A stretch of DNA of 64,000 nt, taken from contig KB445795.1 of NCBI GenBank assembly GCA_000320605.2, positions 1,536,693 to 1,600,692 on the forward strand. The letters are read 5' to 3'. Shown here one piece after another: positions 37,739-50,148 of the stretch. The notes beneath the pieces were generated by a model. It saw only the letters and a list, made by a program, of their open reading frames with translations. It was not told where the DNA came from and did not search any database. The position numbers and the translations under genes were made by a program. Every line of letters starts with the position of its first letter. The first letter of the stretch is position 1. This DNA is from Gelatoporia subvermispora B. Taxonomy: Eukaryota; Basidiomycota; Agaricomycetes; Polyporales; Gelatoporiaceae.

Positions 37739-39152
37739 TCATTTCTTGGCAGCATTCGTGACGACGACGGCTACCACAATGGCGATGATGGCGATAATGA
37801 TGAGCGAAAGAATGAAGCAGATCCATCGCTTCTTCCGTGCCGCGCGAGCCGACTCGACGGCTTTCTCGGTATAGCCCAAACTAATTCATCGATTCGGATT
37901 AGCGCAAGGTCTGAGAACTGGCATACTATGCAAGACGCTTACCCGACTTCAGTATCCTTCTCCACTTCAGCCGCCGTCGTCTCAATGATGTTGATCTGCT
38001 CATCTTGCTGCTCAACCATGATGCTCATCTGTGCGTCACAGTATCAATAAAAGAATGTGATGCTAGCTTGCGTTCGTGCTCACGTCATTGAAGAGTTGAG
38101 CTAGCTCCGTCAGGGTCTTCTCAATACGCTTGATGTCCTCATGGCGTTCCTGCACCTCTCGGTAGGCTGACCGTGCTTCGCCATACCGGTTCGAGTTCAT
38201 CAACTATGAACATGGGATCAGCTCGGGGACTTCGTAACGAGGTAGATCACTGCTCACAGCTTGACTGAAAATTTGGCCACCCTGGTCATTGTCAACAACC
38301 GCTTGGACCTCCTCCTGTGTGGCATCCGGTTTAACTTGAAGAATAGCATGAATACAGTAGCTCAACAAGAGGATATGACGTCTCCACTAACCAATCTTGA
38401 ACTGACGCTCCAGGCGCTGCTTGTATTTTGTCCGAAACTGCTGCTCTACGCTTTGGTAGCTCTGGATCGCCTCCATGAACTTTTGCTTGACGAGTCCGGT
38501 CTACGTTCAATGGAATAAGCGACAATGCGTGGAGTAGCACAGAGGTATAACCACCTGCTGCTTGCGGATCTGACCATCTCTACCGGTAGTTCCCTGCCTC
38601 TCAAGTGCCTTCACCCTACGTTTCAGCATGTTGCTGAGTGCTGTAGTGTCCGCGACGAGATCTTCTAGTTGTTGGGCTACCCGTTGGGCCGCCGCATCGT
38701 CTGTGTTGTCCAACGAACGTGAATGAAGGTCGCCGATTCGTCTGACATTATCGTTGAAAGTCTTCAACTCGTCTTGGATGGAGGATATCTAGCAGACAAT
38801 GTCAGAACGATGTCACATCACATTGGAGGTAAGAATGGTACCTCGCTGTAGAATGCGGACATGCTGTCGCCTGCAGCAGGGGCAGCGAGATTGGTCGTGC
38901 TGTCCTTCATCTCCGACTCGTAGCTGGTGCTGCGGTCGTCGTAAGGCGGTCGAGTGGATTGCATAGGGTAGGAGTCGCTATGGACCATATCTCAGCAGAT
39001 GTCTGTGAGGTAGGGAGACGGATACTAACGTATTCGTGTTGTAAGAGCCTCCGCCTTGCTGAGCCTATAAGAGATAGGGTCTAAGTCGTTCTCAGACATC
39101 AAGACAACAGATTCAGGCGTACCCTCAGAGCTGCGAGTCTGTCTCTGGCCAT
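37739..39152 (-). CDS. Plasma-membrane syntaxin (t-SNARE, Sso1/2 type)
   Basis: A multi-exon gene with short introns; the start ATG at 39152 opens with MARDRLAALR. The N-terminal half has the Habc three-helix region (ELKTFNDNVRRIGDLHS, then FMEAIQSYQSVEQQFRTKYK). The SNARE motif follows with HEDIKRIEKTLTELAQLFND and MVEQQDEQINIIE, the second Gln of EQQDEQ being at the zero-layer position. The protein ends with AARKKRWICF and a C-terminal membrane anchor (LSLIIIAIIAIVVAVVV) with only a few residues outside. Such Qa-SNAREs drive fusion of secretory vesicles at the plasma membrane and hyphal tip. Several exon ends were matched only by frame, not all checked base by base. Confidence 0.92.
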
Positions 39153-39554
39153 GTTGCTAGGTATTATAGGTAGGCGTAGAAGTAAGTGCGTAGGCGATGT
39201 ATGTGGAAATGGGGCGAGGACTAGTTATAGCAGCAATCAATGCTGCGCGGGCTGGAGTGGGTGATCAAAGGTTGAAAGGGAACTGACGAGGCAGTAAAGA
39301 AAGCTGAGGGAGCGTGAGAGGCGCTATGTTGAAGCACCAAGGAATGGCAGTGCTGTATTGGTTCGTGATGGACAGACCACCGGTACGCCCGAATAGGCAA
39401 CACGCTACGCACCGGTCGCTGCGGAGACAAACGCTGTAGAACAGGCTCGCGGAGTATTCCAGCTTCTACAATGTTGCAAACTGGGAAGTGATATACAACG
39501 AGCGGCACGAGCAATCACAGAGCATGGCACAGGAATTTTTACGGCAAAGACGAC
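39153..39554. other. Intergenic, no gene recognised
   Basis: 402 bp between the syntaxin start and the ARG4 stop, both minus-strand. It must carry the syntaxin promoter. No coding signal seen. Confidence 0.45.
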
Positions 39555-41317
39555 CTACTCAGACAGCGCAGCTCGCAAGACGCTAATCTGCCTGTCAACC
39601 ATCTTCCGACTTGTACCACCGATAGACTCCCGTCTCTCCACGCTAGCCTCGAAATCAAACACGGAAAGAATGTCATCTCCGAATTGGTTATTCAGACTCT
39701 TATAGTCCTGCAAGGTGAGTTCGTTGAGTTGACATTTGCGAGCCTCAGCAAGGGCAACTGCCCGTCCCGAGATGTGGTGCGTCTCCCGGAAAGGAATCTG
39801 CAAACTTGAGGATCAGCAGATGCCATGGTGCACACGCATCGCACTTACACCCTTACGGACAAGGTAATCTGCCAGATCAGTAGCCAGTACGTCCATGGTC
39901 AAAGCCTGGCGCATTTTCTCCGCATGAACCTAGCAAACGTCAAAATAGCATTCGAACTCAAACCGGAAAATACCGTACCTCCATCGTGGCAACGACTCCC
40001 TCTGCAATTTTGAAAGATGCGGAGACGGTATCAACAACGTCAAAGAGGGGTTCCTTGTCTTCTTGCAGGTCTTTGTTATACGTCGAAGGAAGGCCTTTGA
40101 GTGTCATCAAGAATCCAGCCATCTGTACACTTTGAGATTTCATTCATGACGAGATGAGATACAAGAGCACATACATCACCAAACACACGTCCTGATTTCC
40201 CTCGCAGGAGCTCCAGGGAATCAGGGTTTTTCTTTTGTGGCATAATACTCGACCCCGTGCTGAGTGATGGGGTTCAGAGACATTTCGCCCAAACAAAGAG
40301 TTAGGAAATGCTCACCTGTATGCATCGCTCAAAGAAACGAAGCCAAATTCAGCAGTCGAGTATATGACGAGGTCCTCGGCCATCCGGCTAATGTGCGTCA
40401 TGGCAAGGCTCGCCCACATCATAAACTCGACAATGAAATCACGATCTCCAACACCGTAGAGGCTATTTTCTGCTACGGACATGAACCCAAGCTCTCGTGC
40501 GAGGAACTCCCTGTCGACAACGAATGGATTTCCAGCAAGTGCACCGCATCCTAACGGGAGGACAGAAATTCGGGGAAGAAGTTGTTGCAGACGCTGAAGA
40601 TCTGCACGGAATGAGAACGCATGCGATAGGAGTAGATGGGACCAGCGAATAGGTTGCCCTCGCTAAGAACCCGTATGAGAATTGAGTCAATGTGATAGAA
40701 AGTGCACATACCTGCAGATGAGTATACCCGGGCAAGAGAATGTCCTTTTCCTTGTCTGCTCGTTCCACCATCACCCGGATGAGTCCCTTCAATTCGGACT
40801 CGATTTTGCTTGCAGCATCTATCAACCAAAGTCGCATGTCTGTCGCAACCTGGTCATTTCGAGAGCGGCCGGTGTGGAGTTTGCCGCCAAGGGGACCAAT
40901 CAATTCGCTGAGGCGACGCTCATTTGCAGTGTGAATGTCTTCATCATCGGGCTGTATCTCGAACTACAAAAACGTCCTATAGTAGTCAGCATCACAGGCA
41001 GTCGTTGCCACAAATACTGTCTTTCGGTACGTACCGTACCCGCTTCCCACTCCTGGCCCACAACCGTCAAGCCATCAACGATTTTCTGCCTCTCTGCCTC
41101 CGTTAAGATACCAACTAGAGCAAGCGCCTTTGCGTATGCAATCGAGCCCTTGATATCTGCAGCATGCATGCGCTGGTCATATCGCAGAGACTGATTGAAT
41201 TCGTGCATACTGGAATGTGGCATTAGCTACTGAATGCAGAGCCACAGTTGATATCACGCACAGTGGATCAGTCTTCCCTGTAAACCTGCCTCCCCACAAT
41301 TTCTGTTTTGTTGGCAT
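39555..41317 (-). CDS. ARG4: Argininosuccinate lyase
   Basis: A multi-exon gene starting at 41317 with [14 protein letters not shown], the normal N-terminus of this family. The enzyme splits argininosuccinate into arginine and fumarate in the urea-cycle branch of arginine synthesis. Landmarks in order are [40 protein letters not shown], and the flexible catalytic loop [19 protein letters not shown] at about 40190-40260. The C-terminus has [14 protein letters not shown] and [19 protein letters not shown] with the expected active-site neighbours. The fumarase-superfamily signature is intact. The upstream region carries a perfect Gcn4/Cpc1-type site (41375-41381). Confidence 0.95.
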
Positions 41318-41767
41318 ATCGGTCATCTTCCAAACCCTTGCAGCGGTGTTCAATGTGAGCGAGAGTTTCGGGACTGACTCAAATCCATGCTGCTCCTTGA
41401 CTCGAGCGTCCCATTCTCACTATCATGTGACCGTGATGCCTGGTCACGAGACTCAGGCGCGTCACAGTACACGGTTTCAAAATTCGAGCTTGCTGCTTCG
41501 AGTTCGAAAACCTAGCTCAGCCTCAGATAATTCCAGAAAGCCACTACTCCTATTCCAATAATCCTAACATGCAATCCGGAGAGTACTGGAACTATACTGA
41601 AGTACATTATTGTATCGGCGGTCTCTAACCATTTAATCGTCTGTAAAAGATTCGAGGGCGTGAACAGAATTAATGAATCACACTATACAGCTTGACAGGA
41701 AGAGATGGATAATGATACTTCCGCAACAGCCACTGCGGATAGTAGTACAGGCCGACAGACGCGATGC
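41318..41767. other. ARG4 promoter region and 3' region of the AIG1-like gene
   Basis: 450 bp without a supported exon. The half nearer to ARG4 contains the Gcn4/Cpc1-type sites; the other half is the downstream region of the next minus-strand gene. Confidence 0.5.
41375..41381 (+). promoter_or_regulatory. Gcn4/Cpc1-type site TGACTCA upstream of ARG4
   Basis: The heptamer TGACTCA is an exact match to the bZIP site of general amino acid control (Gcn4 in yeast, Cpc1/CpcA in other fungi). It lies 58 bp upstream of the ARG4 start codon. A second TGACTC half-match follows at 41398-41403. Arginine genes are classic targets of this control, so the position fits the function. Confidence 0.55.
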
Positions 41768-42704
41768 TCAAGGGTGAAGAGCGTTCAGCATCCAGAACGA
41801 CACGAGGGCCAGAGTAGAGGCTCCTGCGTAAATCATGATACGAACATTAAATGAGCTGTATGTCAGAAATGGATACGGGACTGCATAATTCATCAGTGAC
41901 ATGTTATCATATCGAAAAGTGCATTACGTACACACGCCATTGTATTGAGCACAATGTTCCACCCAGCACGCATACCAAAGGCCAGCTATGGCGGCAATTA
42001 CGGTAGCGCCGTAACGAGCCTGTGACTTGGGGTACTTGCGCTCGAAGAGCAAAAAGTCGACGAGGAGGCTCATTGCAGGGGCGGCATGGAGTGCCAGATC
42101 CATACGAAGAGGTATCCGCTGAAATGAAGGGACAGTTGATGAAGACGTGGGGACTGTAGTGGCAGGATCGGGTCTGAGTATAAGGTGGGGCATGAACGCC
42201 AGTAGTGTCCAATAGACGGAGGATATCACAACAGCCAACTATCAAGCAAGAGTCGCTGAGTTTCTATTGCTCCAGAGATTTCATTTACATGACACACCGG
42301 CATAGCAATCATGAAGAGGGCACGCTTTATGGCCTTCAGCACTAGACATTATGTGTTCAAGAGTGACTTCGTCGAGCAGGAGCAGATGGTTCAAATACGC
42401 ACGTATTAAAGATGGGAGGAAATCAGTGACGAGGGCGGCAGCCATCGTAAGCAACGCAACAACCAGGCTATAACGCACGGTGAGCGGAAGGGGACGATGA
42501 TGCATGCCAACTCAAAGGTCCAAGACTTTACCCTTGAATAGTCAGGAATTGATAATGACCGCCTTTCTGACGTTGTATCCATTCGTCTGCAGGCAGCGTG
42601 CTTAGGCTCGCAAAGCCGTATGTCATAATTGCCAGGGCGCTTGCATGAGCCGTTGTTTGCCAGATTCTGGAGGAGCTGAGTGTGACCATGAAGTTGTTTT
42701 TCAT
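41768..42704 (-). CDS. AIG1/FAR-17a family multi-pass membrane protein
   Basis: Five exons (42704-42532, 42467-42403, 42341-42298, 42238-41932, 41880-41768) give 233 residues with about six membrane segments. The family fold is visible: a first helix ending in the loop with FLTIQG, LVVALLTMAAALVTDFL, a lumenal-side LDLALHAAPAMSLLVDFLLF, WYACWVEHCAQYNGVFPYPFL, and a last helix. Human AIG1 and ADTRP use one Thr and one His to hydrolyse fatty-acid esters of hydroxy fatty acids. The Thr of FLTIQG and the His of LALHAAP are in matching positions, so lipase-type activity is plausible but not shown. The start lies divergent from TRS130 across 305 bp. Confidence 0.85.
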
Positions 42705-43009
42705 TACGACTTGAGTGATATAATGGTCCGCGAAGGAATATGGCTGCGACGGTAGTGACGGTTGTCCAGCAGGAAACGGGGAGGGGACCAGGGGTGCACA
42801 CGACCGACCCTGCACCGCGCTACAGAGGCTATTCCATGACGCAGGAATGGGCGCTAAATGAGCGGTCTCCGTCTTGACGCGTCAACACGGTCGCTTGCTT
42901 CCCCAAGGTTGGCCCTAACTCCCAGTATAGGCTCAGCCATCAGGAACCAGCAAGTCCTAGGACGAGAGCCTCGTGGCTCGAGCACGCTTCTTGATAGCTT
43001 CATGATAGA
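42705..43009. promoter_or_regulatory. Divergent promoter region, AIG1-like gene and TRS130
   Basis: The 305 bp between two opposite start codons must serve both genes. No motif stands out. Confidence 0.45.
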
Positions 43010-46000
43010 ATGCCTGAACAACGACCCATCGTCTCGTATGCTGCGACGCCAGTATTCCTCCTGACCGATCAATGGAAGCAAGTATACGCTGCGCTGCAAA
43101 TGCAGCTACCTCTGCGCAACCTTCACTGGAAATCTCCTTCTCGTGCGGCCATCCGCACTATCCAAGAGTTGCATGTCAACTTGACTGCCCTGGACACCCT
43201 CCGCGATGAACACACGTCACAGGTCCCGCAGACTCTGTTGGACAGGCCATTGCTCAATGTCTATTTCGTTGCGTGTGAGGTAACCTCAGTCTTCTGAGGG
43301 TCGCTCATCATCCCCTCATATTACTGTCGAAGGACAATGAAACCTATAAGGCTACCGTCAGAAAGCAAATCAAGGACTGGCATTCCGTCATCAGTCAACG
43401 CAGGAATCAAGAGTGGCTCATTGTCCACATAGTACGGCCGGAAGGAAAAGCTACGCAGAGTGGGCTCTTCCAAATCAAGGCTTCCGTTCTCGATAAGATC
43501 AGAGCAGATTTCAATACCGACAAGAGGGACAGGTACATTAACTTATGATCATAACAGCCGTCTCTTACATAGACATGTGTTAGATGCGTGCAGCTTGTCT
43601 GGTCTCTCGATTTTGAGGATCCCACAGCATGGGCTGACCTCATCATCAAAGTCAAGGAGGGCGTGCTCTCCGCATTTGACGGTGCCTTGTCACAACGAGA
43701 GGACGAGGTCAAGCGTTCCGAGGCACAGAGACACATGCCTGGCTGGAACTTCTGTACATTCTTTATCCTCAAGGTGAGAATGACGTTCGTCCAGATCCTG
43801 TCACCCAAAACGATGTGGAAAACTACTTTAGGAGAGCTTGGCCATCTCCCTCGAGGGCATGAACTTATATGAAGATTCGCTAGAAGAATATGAGGAGCTC
43901 GAGGCTTCATTCCTGCAAGTTCTCAGGGACAGGAATCTCTCATGGTTCGGGCCTTTGATCTCACCGTCAACGCGGAACGATTCCGAGCCTATACTTTCCG
44001 TCGACAAGAAGCCATATCGAGATATGATATTAGCTAATTCCATCTCCATCTTCGACTTCCGCGTCTACTTACTAGCGAGACAATGTCTGCTACTTAGCAA
44101 GATGGGCGATGTCATAGATATCTGCAAGAAGGTCGCCGCTTTCTTGAACACATTTGGCCGCAGGCTTAGAGATTCTGAGGTACGAGCGTGTTCAGAATTG
44201 CATGACCCGCGGAATAGTTTACAGAGCCAAGGATCAGGGTTTACCTCAATACTTCGTGGAGTCTTGGATCTACTCCTCGGCACTGAGCGTTGTTGGTGAA
44301 TGTGAATCTTGGGCGAGGGGAATCACCTTGCCAAAAGCGAAATTGGCTGTTTTCAATGCAGCAAAGGCGGAATTGCTGGAAACAGCACGGCATCAAGTTA
44401 GTGCCCTCATGACGTGAAATCTTAACTGTTACTCACTCGAAGAAGCTTGACATCATTGGAGTCGGTATGGGCTTTTTACCACCCCTCCCACCGTTCTCTA
44501 TGGCTCTCCCTTCTGCTGTAGTGCATACTACCTCGGGGGACGGCAACGTCCCCGAAAGTATTGGCAACAAAGAACTTGCCTCAGCGGTCGGAAACAAAGA
44601 TCTATTCCATGACTTCTACATCCAGCTCACTAACCGTGCCATTGAACTATACGCCCGCGCCGGTCGGCGCAAGTTTGCCATCAAGCTACATGGTGACCTT
44701 GCCGCTCTTGATCTGTGCGTCAACTATCCGAAGTGATATCCAGGCGCTCACCTGTTGATAGACTGCGGGGTCGTGTTGGAAATGCACTGCAGACTTACAG
44801 CTCGTTGCCCGCGCACTATGCGCCTCACCGATGGGCGTCTTTGGAGGCGTTCATGTTGACAAGAGCGTTGGAACTACACGACAGTTCTGAAAAGGAAAAA
44901 GATAAGGACTGGATTCATCTCGTATTGGAGTTCCTGAAAGCCTATGTGGACGACTTCGGCAAGGAGTTGATCATGTTGGAGATCGAACGGGAACAGTACC
45001 TCACCAATCTACTCACTTCACTGAAAGATACAGCAACGGGGCTACAATCAGGTAATTTAACAGACAGCCCAATCTGTCTCCGATTGATTATTTCGTTCGA
45101 AGACTTGATTCATTTTGAACATCCGGCAATCACGCTTACTGTCAGTAGTCGAACGGCACAACTGGCAGGCACTCGGGACGGCGCACTACTCAACATTACT
45201 GTGCACAACCGACTGCCCTGCGTGAGTTGCTAATAATGCTTTACATTGTGATTCCCTTGGTATGTGACTCATCGACGTTTTAGGCCATCGCAGCCAATGA
45301 GGTCGGGGTCTCGCTGGTAGGGCGAGACGGAGTCAAAGTGCTATTTTCTGCGAATGTCTCAAGCATCCCTCCAGGAGTTAGCAAATTGACTCTGTTCTGT
45401 GCCGTGAGTGCTAGTTCGAACAGATACCGCACAAATGCATCTCATCTGCCCGAAGTCTGCCGCTTCGGGCGTCTATACTGTACAGACCTACGAGATCACG
45501 ATCTCCCATCTGTTGTTACAATGGCAATCTCAGAGAGGCGCAACATCAAACAAAAGTCAAAGACCATATACCCAACCTGTGCTGGTTCATGTTCCAAGAG
45601 ACTTTCAAGCGCTAGACATCCAGCTCCGCCCTCCAGACAGTAGTATGTGATTATTCGATGTGTCATATGCGATTCCACTTATTTGGTCCGAAAGTCGAGC
45701 TCGGTAAACCCCCTAGGATAGTGTTTGTCGTGAGCACGGGAAGAAACGACGTGGCGAATGCAACCGTGCGCTTGTCAGCACCATCAGGTGCCCGATTTGA
45801 TGTTGCCGAAGCAATTCTCGACGGAGGTTTGTCAGCTGTTGTTCCTTGCGTTACCTTGTGCTAACCGTATCCCAGAGAATGCAGCACTGCAAATACATGA
45901 CGACTTTGTTGTGCTTTCCAATATCTCATCCGGCGAAAAAGTGACAGTCTCGGTTCCTCATTTGGACACGTCGTCATACGCATTCTTGGTATGTATGCAT

Positions 46001-47549
46001 TACCGTTATGGGATGACAGGCTAAGTTCGTCACACAGAAAGTTGACGTTGCTGTGGATTATGTGACAACATCGGAGCCAAACCTCACGAGGACACTTGAA
46101 GTCACTCGAGTGGTGCCGATCGCCTTACCGGTCGAGATCAATATCGAGGACTTCTTCAGGGGTACAAGGTTCGTCTAGTGGTCCCGCTAGCTTACAGTGG
46201 CTGAACCCAACCAGAGTCTTCACTCGGTTCACACTATCAACCATCTCGCACCAACATATACGCGTACGATCCGCTGAGTTGATGGCAACGGAGCCTGAAG
46301 GCAGTGGCATCAAGATTGTCAGCTGCACCTCCCCAAAGTCACATGTGATAGTGAATATGCTCCATCTATGTTAGAAGCTTCTCTGACTTACTCGATCATC
46401 TTCAGACAATAACACCTTCGCGGCCGGCTAAGTTCCTCTTTCAGCTCCATTCGGGCAAAGGTCACTGTGAGTAGCGTGATCTTATCATTCTGATGCAACT
46501 AAGATGCCCTAGCTCGGGACCCCTTAAGGTTGCGTGTCGTGTATCGCATGTTCAGAGAAGGTATTCCAATTTGCGCTTCTACTCTTTTCTCTCGGTTGAC
46601 TCACTCTTGATGTGCAGAGGTTGAAACATTGATCGAGAAGACTGTCGAACAAGTCGTTGAAGGGCTCCCCAAGTTACAGTCATGCCGACTTCTCCTTACT
46701 GATCGACTCACTCAAGCTCTGGAAAGTGATGCCAAATGGGTGGAGCTGTACGATATCACAGGAGAGGTCATAGTGCCCAAATGGATCGATGACGGCGAAG
46801 AAGATCTTAGGCAGGGGCTTCAACGGGCCCATGAGGTACGTCCTACTGGATTGCAGCACACTCTGTGCACTCACAAGCTCTAGATTTTGGCTCAACGCAA
46901 GGGTATACGTCTGAACGAATGGCGAGAGCTCGTCATCCCTGTCGATGTCCCGCAAATGCATGTATGTCGTTTGCACGAATTGTCCCTCATCCTAGTCCCT
47001 GATATCGTCCTATCTCAGATACTGGCTGCTGCTCGTTTAGAGATATTGCCTGCCCAGTACCCGAAGCGCCCGTCTGGTGGGGAACTCATTCCTTTGTTCG
47101 CAGGTCAGCCTGTGCCGGCCGTTGTCACAATCACGACGTCCTTCCACTGGGCGCCAAAGGACGAGCTGGCGAGATCGAAGTACCGCATGCGGTATGACAT
47201 TGAGGATATGCCCCATGACTGGTTGATTAGCGGTCGCAAGAGAGGGACTTTTACAGCTGAGGTGTGTGTGTACTGTTTTTACGCTAACAGAGCGCCTGAC
47301 GCGTGATAGGACGGTGGATCGTTCGCCATCGCGATCACCCTGATTGCAGTTCATCACGGGGAGTTCGCTCTTCCGCAAGTTGGAGTTACACCCCTTCCCG
47401 TGGCTGGAGAGTATCGCATGGGATCTGCTGCGGTACCTGCCTGCAGAACGCATCAAGTGCACGGAGCTGAGAAGGTTTTGGTATTGCCTCGGGGTGGGCG
47501 AAATACCTATGTCGTCAGCATGGGAGAGCCAGAAGAGATAGCGCGTTGA
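43010..47549 (+). CDS. TRS130: TRAPP-II complex subunit Trs130 / TRAPPC10
   Basis: A long multi-exon gene with many introns of about 50-60 bp. The protein begins MPEQRPIVSYAATPVFLLTD and soon shows the TRAPPC10 N-terminal signature: VACEDNETYKATVRKQIKDW, then QEWLIVHIV, DKIRADFN, HMPGWNFCTFFILKE and LYEDSLEEYEELEASF, a tetratricopeptide-like helical region. The middle has a TRAPPC10 segment (NRAIELYARAGRRKFAIKLH), and the C-terminal third is beta-rich. The end lies at 47549 after GGRNTYVVSMGEPEE. TRAPP-II activates Rab11/Ypt31-class GTPases at the late Golgi. I assigned the exons by frame and homology and did not resolve every junction. Confidence 0.9.
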
Positions 47550-47862
47550 GAGGTTCATGCTCTGGGAACCGACACCAGATACGGGATGTATACTAATGTT
47601 ATGTCTGGTTTTCCGACGCTACCATCTATCTACTGTCCGTTTTACATTGCCACTAGTGTGAAATTGTGAATACACGAAAGTTACGGTGTGACAGCGAAAC
47701 CCATCTGTCACGAAGTGACTTGTCGCGTGACACAACGCGTCGTGGAGTTGTTTCCGTCTGTGGCTGACCGTGGCCCGTGGGTCATCTATAGCACGACCAC
47801 TTAGGCCTTAGGCATCGCCGCTAACTTCGCATTTGTCTTTACGCACGTCGACGACTGTCACT
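47550..47862. promoter_or_regulatory. Spacer upstream of CMR1 with MluI-type box
   Basis: 313 bp between TRS130 and CMR1, both plus-strand. An ACGCGT hexamer (the MBF cell-cycle box) lies at 47734-47739, with a CGCGT about 15 bp before it. CMR1 is tied to DNA metabolism in yeast, so cell-cycle control is plausible; one hexamer can also occur by chance. Confidence 0.4.
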
Positions 47863-50148
47863 ATGTCAGACTCTGATGCATCCGATTAGTGAGTACTGCT
47901 ATGGACAGCCCGCTGCATGGCACGTCTATCGCGAGTTGCTCACAACCATATGAAATACAGTGAGCTCGAGCGAGAAGCCAATATCGCCCGTAACCGCGAA
48001 ATTCTCGCGCAATTGGAACTGGATATGCCCATAGTTCCTCCTCCAGTCAAGAGAAAAGAGGCCCCGAATACCAGAGCGAAACCGGTGCAGCCTTCCAAGA
48101 AAGCTAAACGCGAGACAGCCACGCCCATTGCTCCAACACGTCAATCTGCGAGACTGAGAAAGACCGTAGCTGATCCGAATGAAACTCCCGCTCAGAAGAG
48201 AAAGCGCGAGGTACATTCTTCAGACCTTAGCATACTCGGCTCCTCATCTCATCATGGCATCGACGTTTGCTTACAGCACGAAGAAGAGCAACAGCGGAAG
48301 AAACAAGAAGAAGAGCTGCTCGAAGCTGAAGAGAAGGCTCGGGAGGCCAAACGACCTCGTCATCAAGACCTTGACCTCCCTGTGTTGCTACAGGAAATGG
48401 ACGTCGATGAACTATCTACTTTAAGGGCGACATTTGAAGCCATTTCCCAGCAAGATTACTCCAGGCGCGTAGCTGGTGATGAAGCGTTCGTCTTCGATGA
48501 CGACACCAAGGAAGACGCAATGATTTCTGAACTGAAAGACAAACTCATGCGTCTCAAAGTGGTCTCACGTGCAAAAGTTACGCAGGACAGAGTATATAGC
48601 GCTGCGTATCATCCTGAGTCCACGAAAGATCTAATATTTTTCGGAGGTTCTTCGTCTTCCGTGACTTCATACACGTTCAACTAACGCTGCTTTCACAGAC
48701 AAACACGGTCAATTGGGCATTTGGGATGCGAGAGCAGCCACAGACGAAATCGCCGATGAAGACGGAGACGTAACGGGTGTAGACGACCGAGAGGGTGGCC
48801 GTTATTGGCGCTTACAAGGACATTGGCCAGCAACGTCAAAATCCTCAATATCGAGTATCAAGTTTGACCCTTTGAACGCACACAAAGTTCGTCGTATTCC
48901 TTATTCGAGCAACTGCTTACAATCGGTGTCTGGCAGGTCTTCACGAGTGCGTACGATTGTACGATTCGCGATCTGTCCTTCGAGACCGGCACCTCACGAG
49001 AAATATACTCCACTGAGGATGTGCTGATATCTTCCATTGATCTGCCACCGAATGGTCATGAAATGTGGATCTCAGATGCGCTCGGCGGTCTGACGCACAA
49101 AGATCTTCGTGAGGAAAAATCTAGAGCAAGGTGGTATCAGGTCTCCGAGCAAAAGGTCGGCAGTGTTAGCGTCAACCCGACGAATCCACACTATCTGGTA
49201 ACGGCATCCAACAGCCGTGCCTTGAGGTATAGCGTCTATTCATTCTGGTGTTTCTGAGGAGTACCTGGACTGAGCATTTCCTATCAGGATCTGGGACACA
49301 CGGAGATTACAGAACGTCGCTGTCCAGTCGGTCCCTTCGTCCTCTGATCACACTGGCGATAAATCGTTCGAATATGAGAATTCCATCGTTGAAAAGTATA
49401 TTTCCTCACCAAAAGGCAAAGCTGCAGTGCGCGCAGAATGGAGGCACAACAAGTCCGTCAGTTCTGCGTATTGGGACCCCAGAGGTCGATCGATCGTCAG
49501 CACCAGCTACGACGATACTATCAGATGTGAATACGTCTCTTGACTGCATGATGCACTGATAGAGCCTTTTGTCAGTATGGGAATACCATGATTCAATTCT
49601 GCAACGAAACTCTGTCTTCCCATCGTCTCGACCATTCGCACAGATCAGGCACAATTGTCAAACCGTATGCTATTTCGCAGTACCGACTTCAGTCAGAATG
49701 TTGATCATAATCGCACCACTGACTAGGGTAAATGGTTGACAATTCTCCGCGCTCAGTGGACCCCAAATCCTGACACATATCCACATTTTACGGTGAGCGT
49801 TCCATTCGCACTGGTAAAGTGATATGTTGTTGTTCATATTCCGCAGATCGGCAATATGGAGCATTCCCTCGATATCTACTCCTGCAAGGTCAGTCATTCT
49901 ATTTGTGAGAACAAAGGACATATGGACTCACATTTTTTGGCGTCAGGGGGATCTGTTAGCCAGGTTGTCCGATCGTCAACGGTACGTCTGCTCATGGTCA
50001 CGGTGATATCCACAATCTTCTGATGCATCTCAACTTCAGTATCACCGCCGTTCAAGCTGTCACCTGCTCACATCCTAGTATTGTTGAGCGCGCAGCCAGT
50101 GGTAACGCGAGTGGTCGGTGTATCCTATGGGCCCTACCCGGGGAGTGA
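47863..50148 (+). CDS. CMR1: WD40 DNA damage-binding protein CMR1
   Basis: A multi-exon gene. The first exon encodes only MSDSDASDY, and the next continues ELEREANIARNREILAQLELD, the standard CMR1 N-terminus. A basic, nuclear-localisation-like region with RQSARLRK and a charged helix follow. The WD40 propeller then runs from AKVTQDRVYSAAYHPES through DKHGQLGIWDAR, SSISSIKFDP, DCTIRDLSFE, VGSVSVNPTNPHYLVTAS, SAYWDPRGRSIVSTSYDDTIR and a last blade to ASGNASGRCILWALPGE. CMR1/WDR76 binds DNA and chromatin, and in yeast marks an intranuclear quality-control site under replication stress. Exons beyond the second were traced by blade continuity. Confidence 0.93.
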
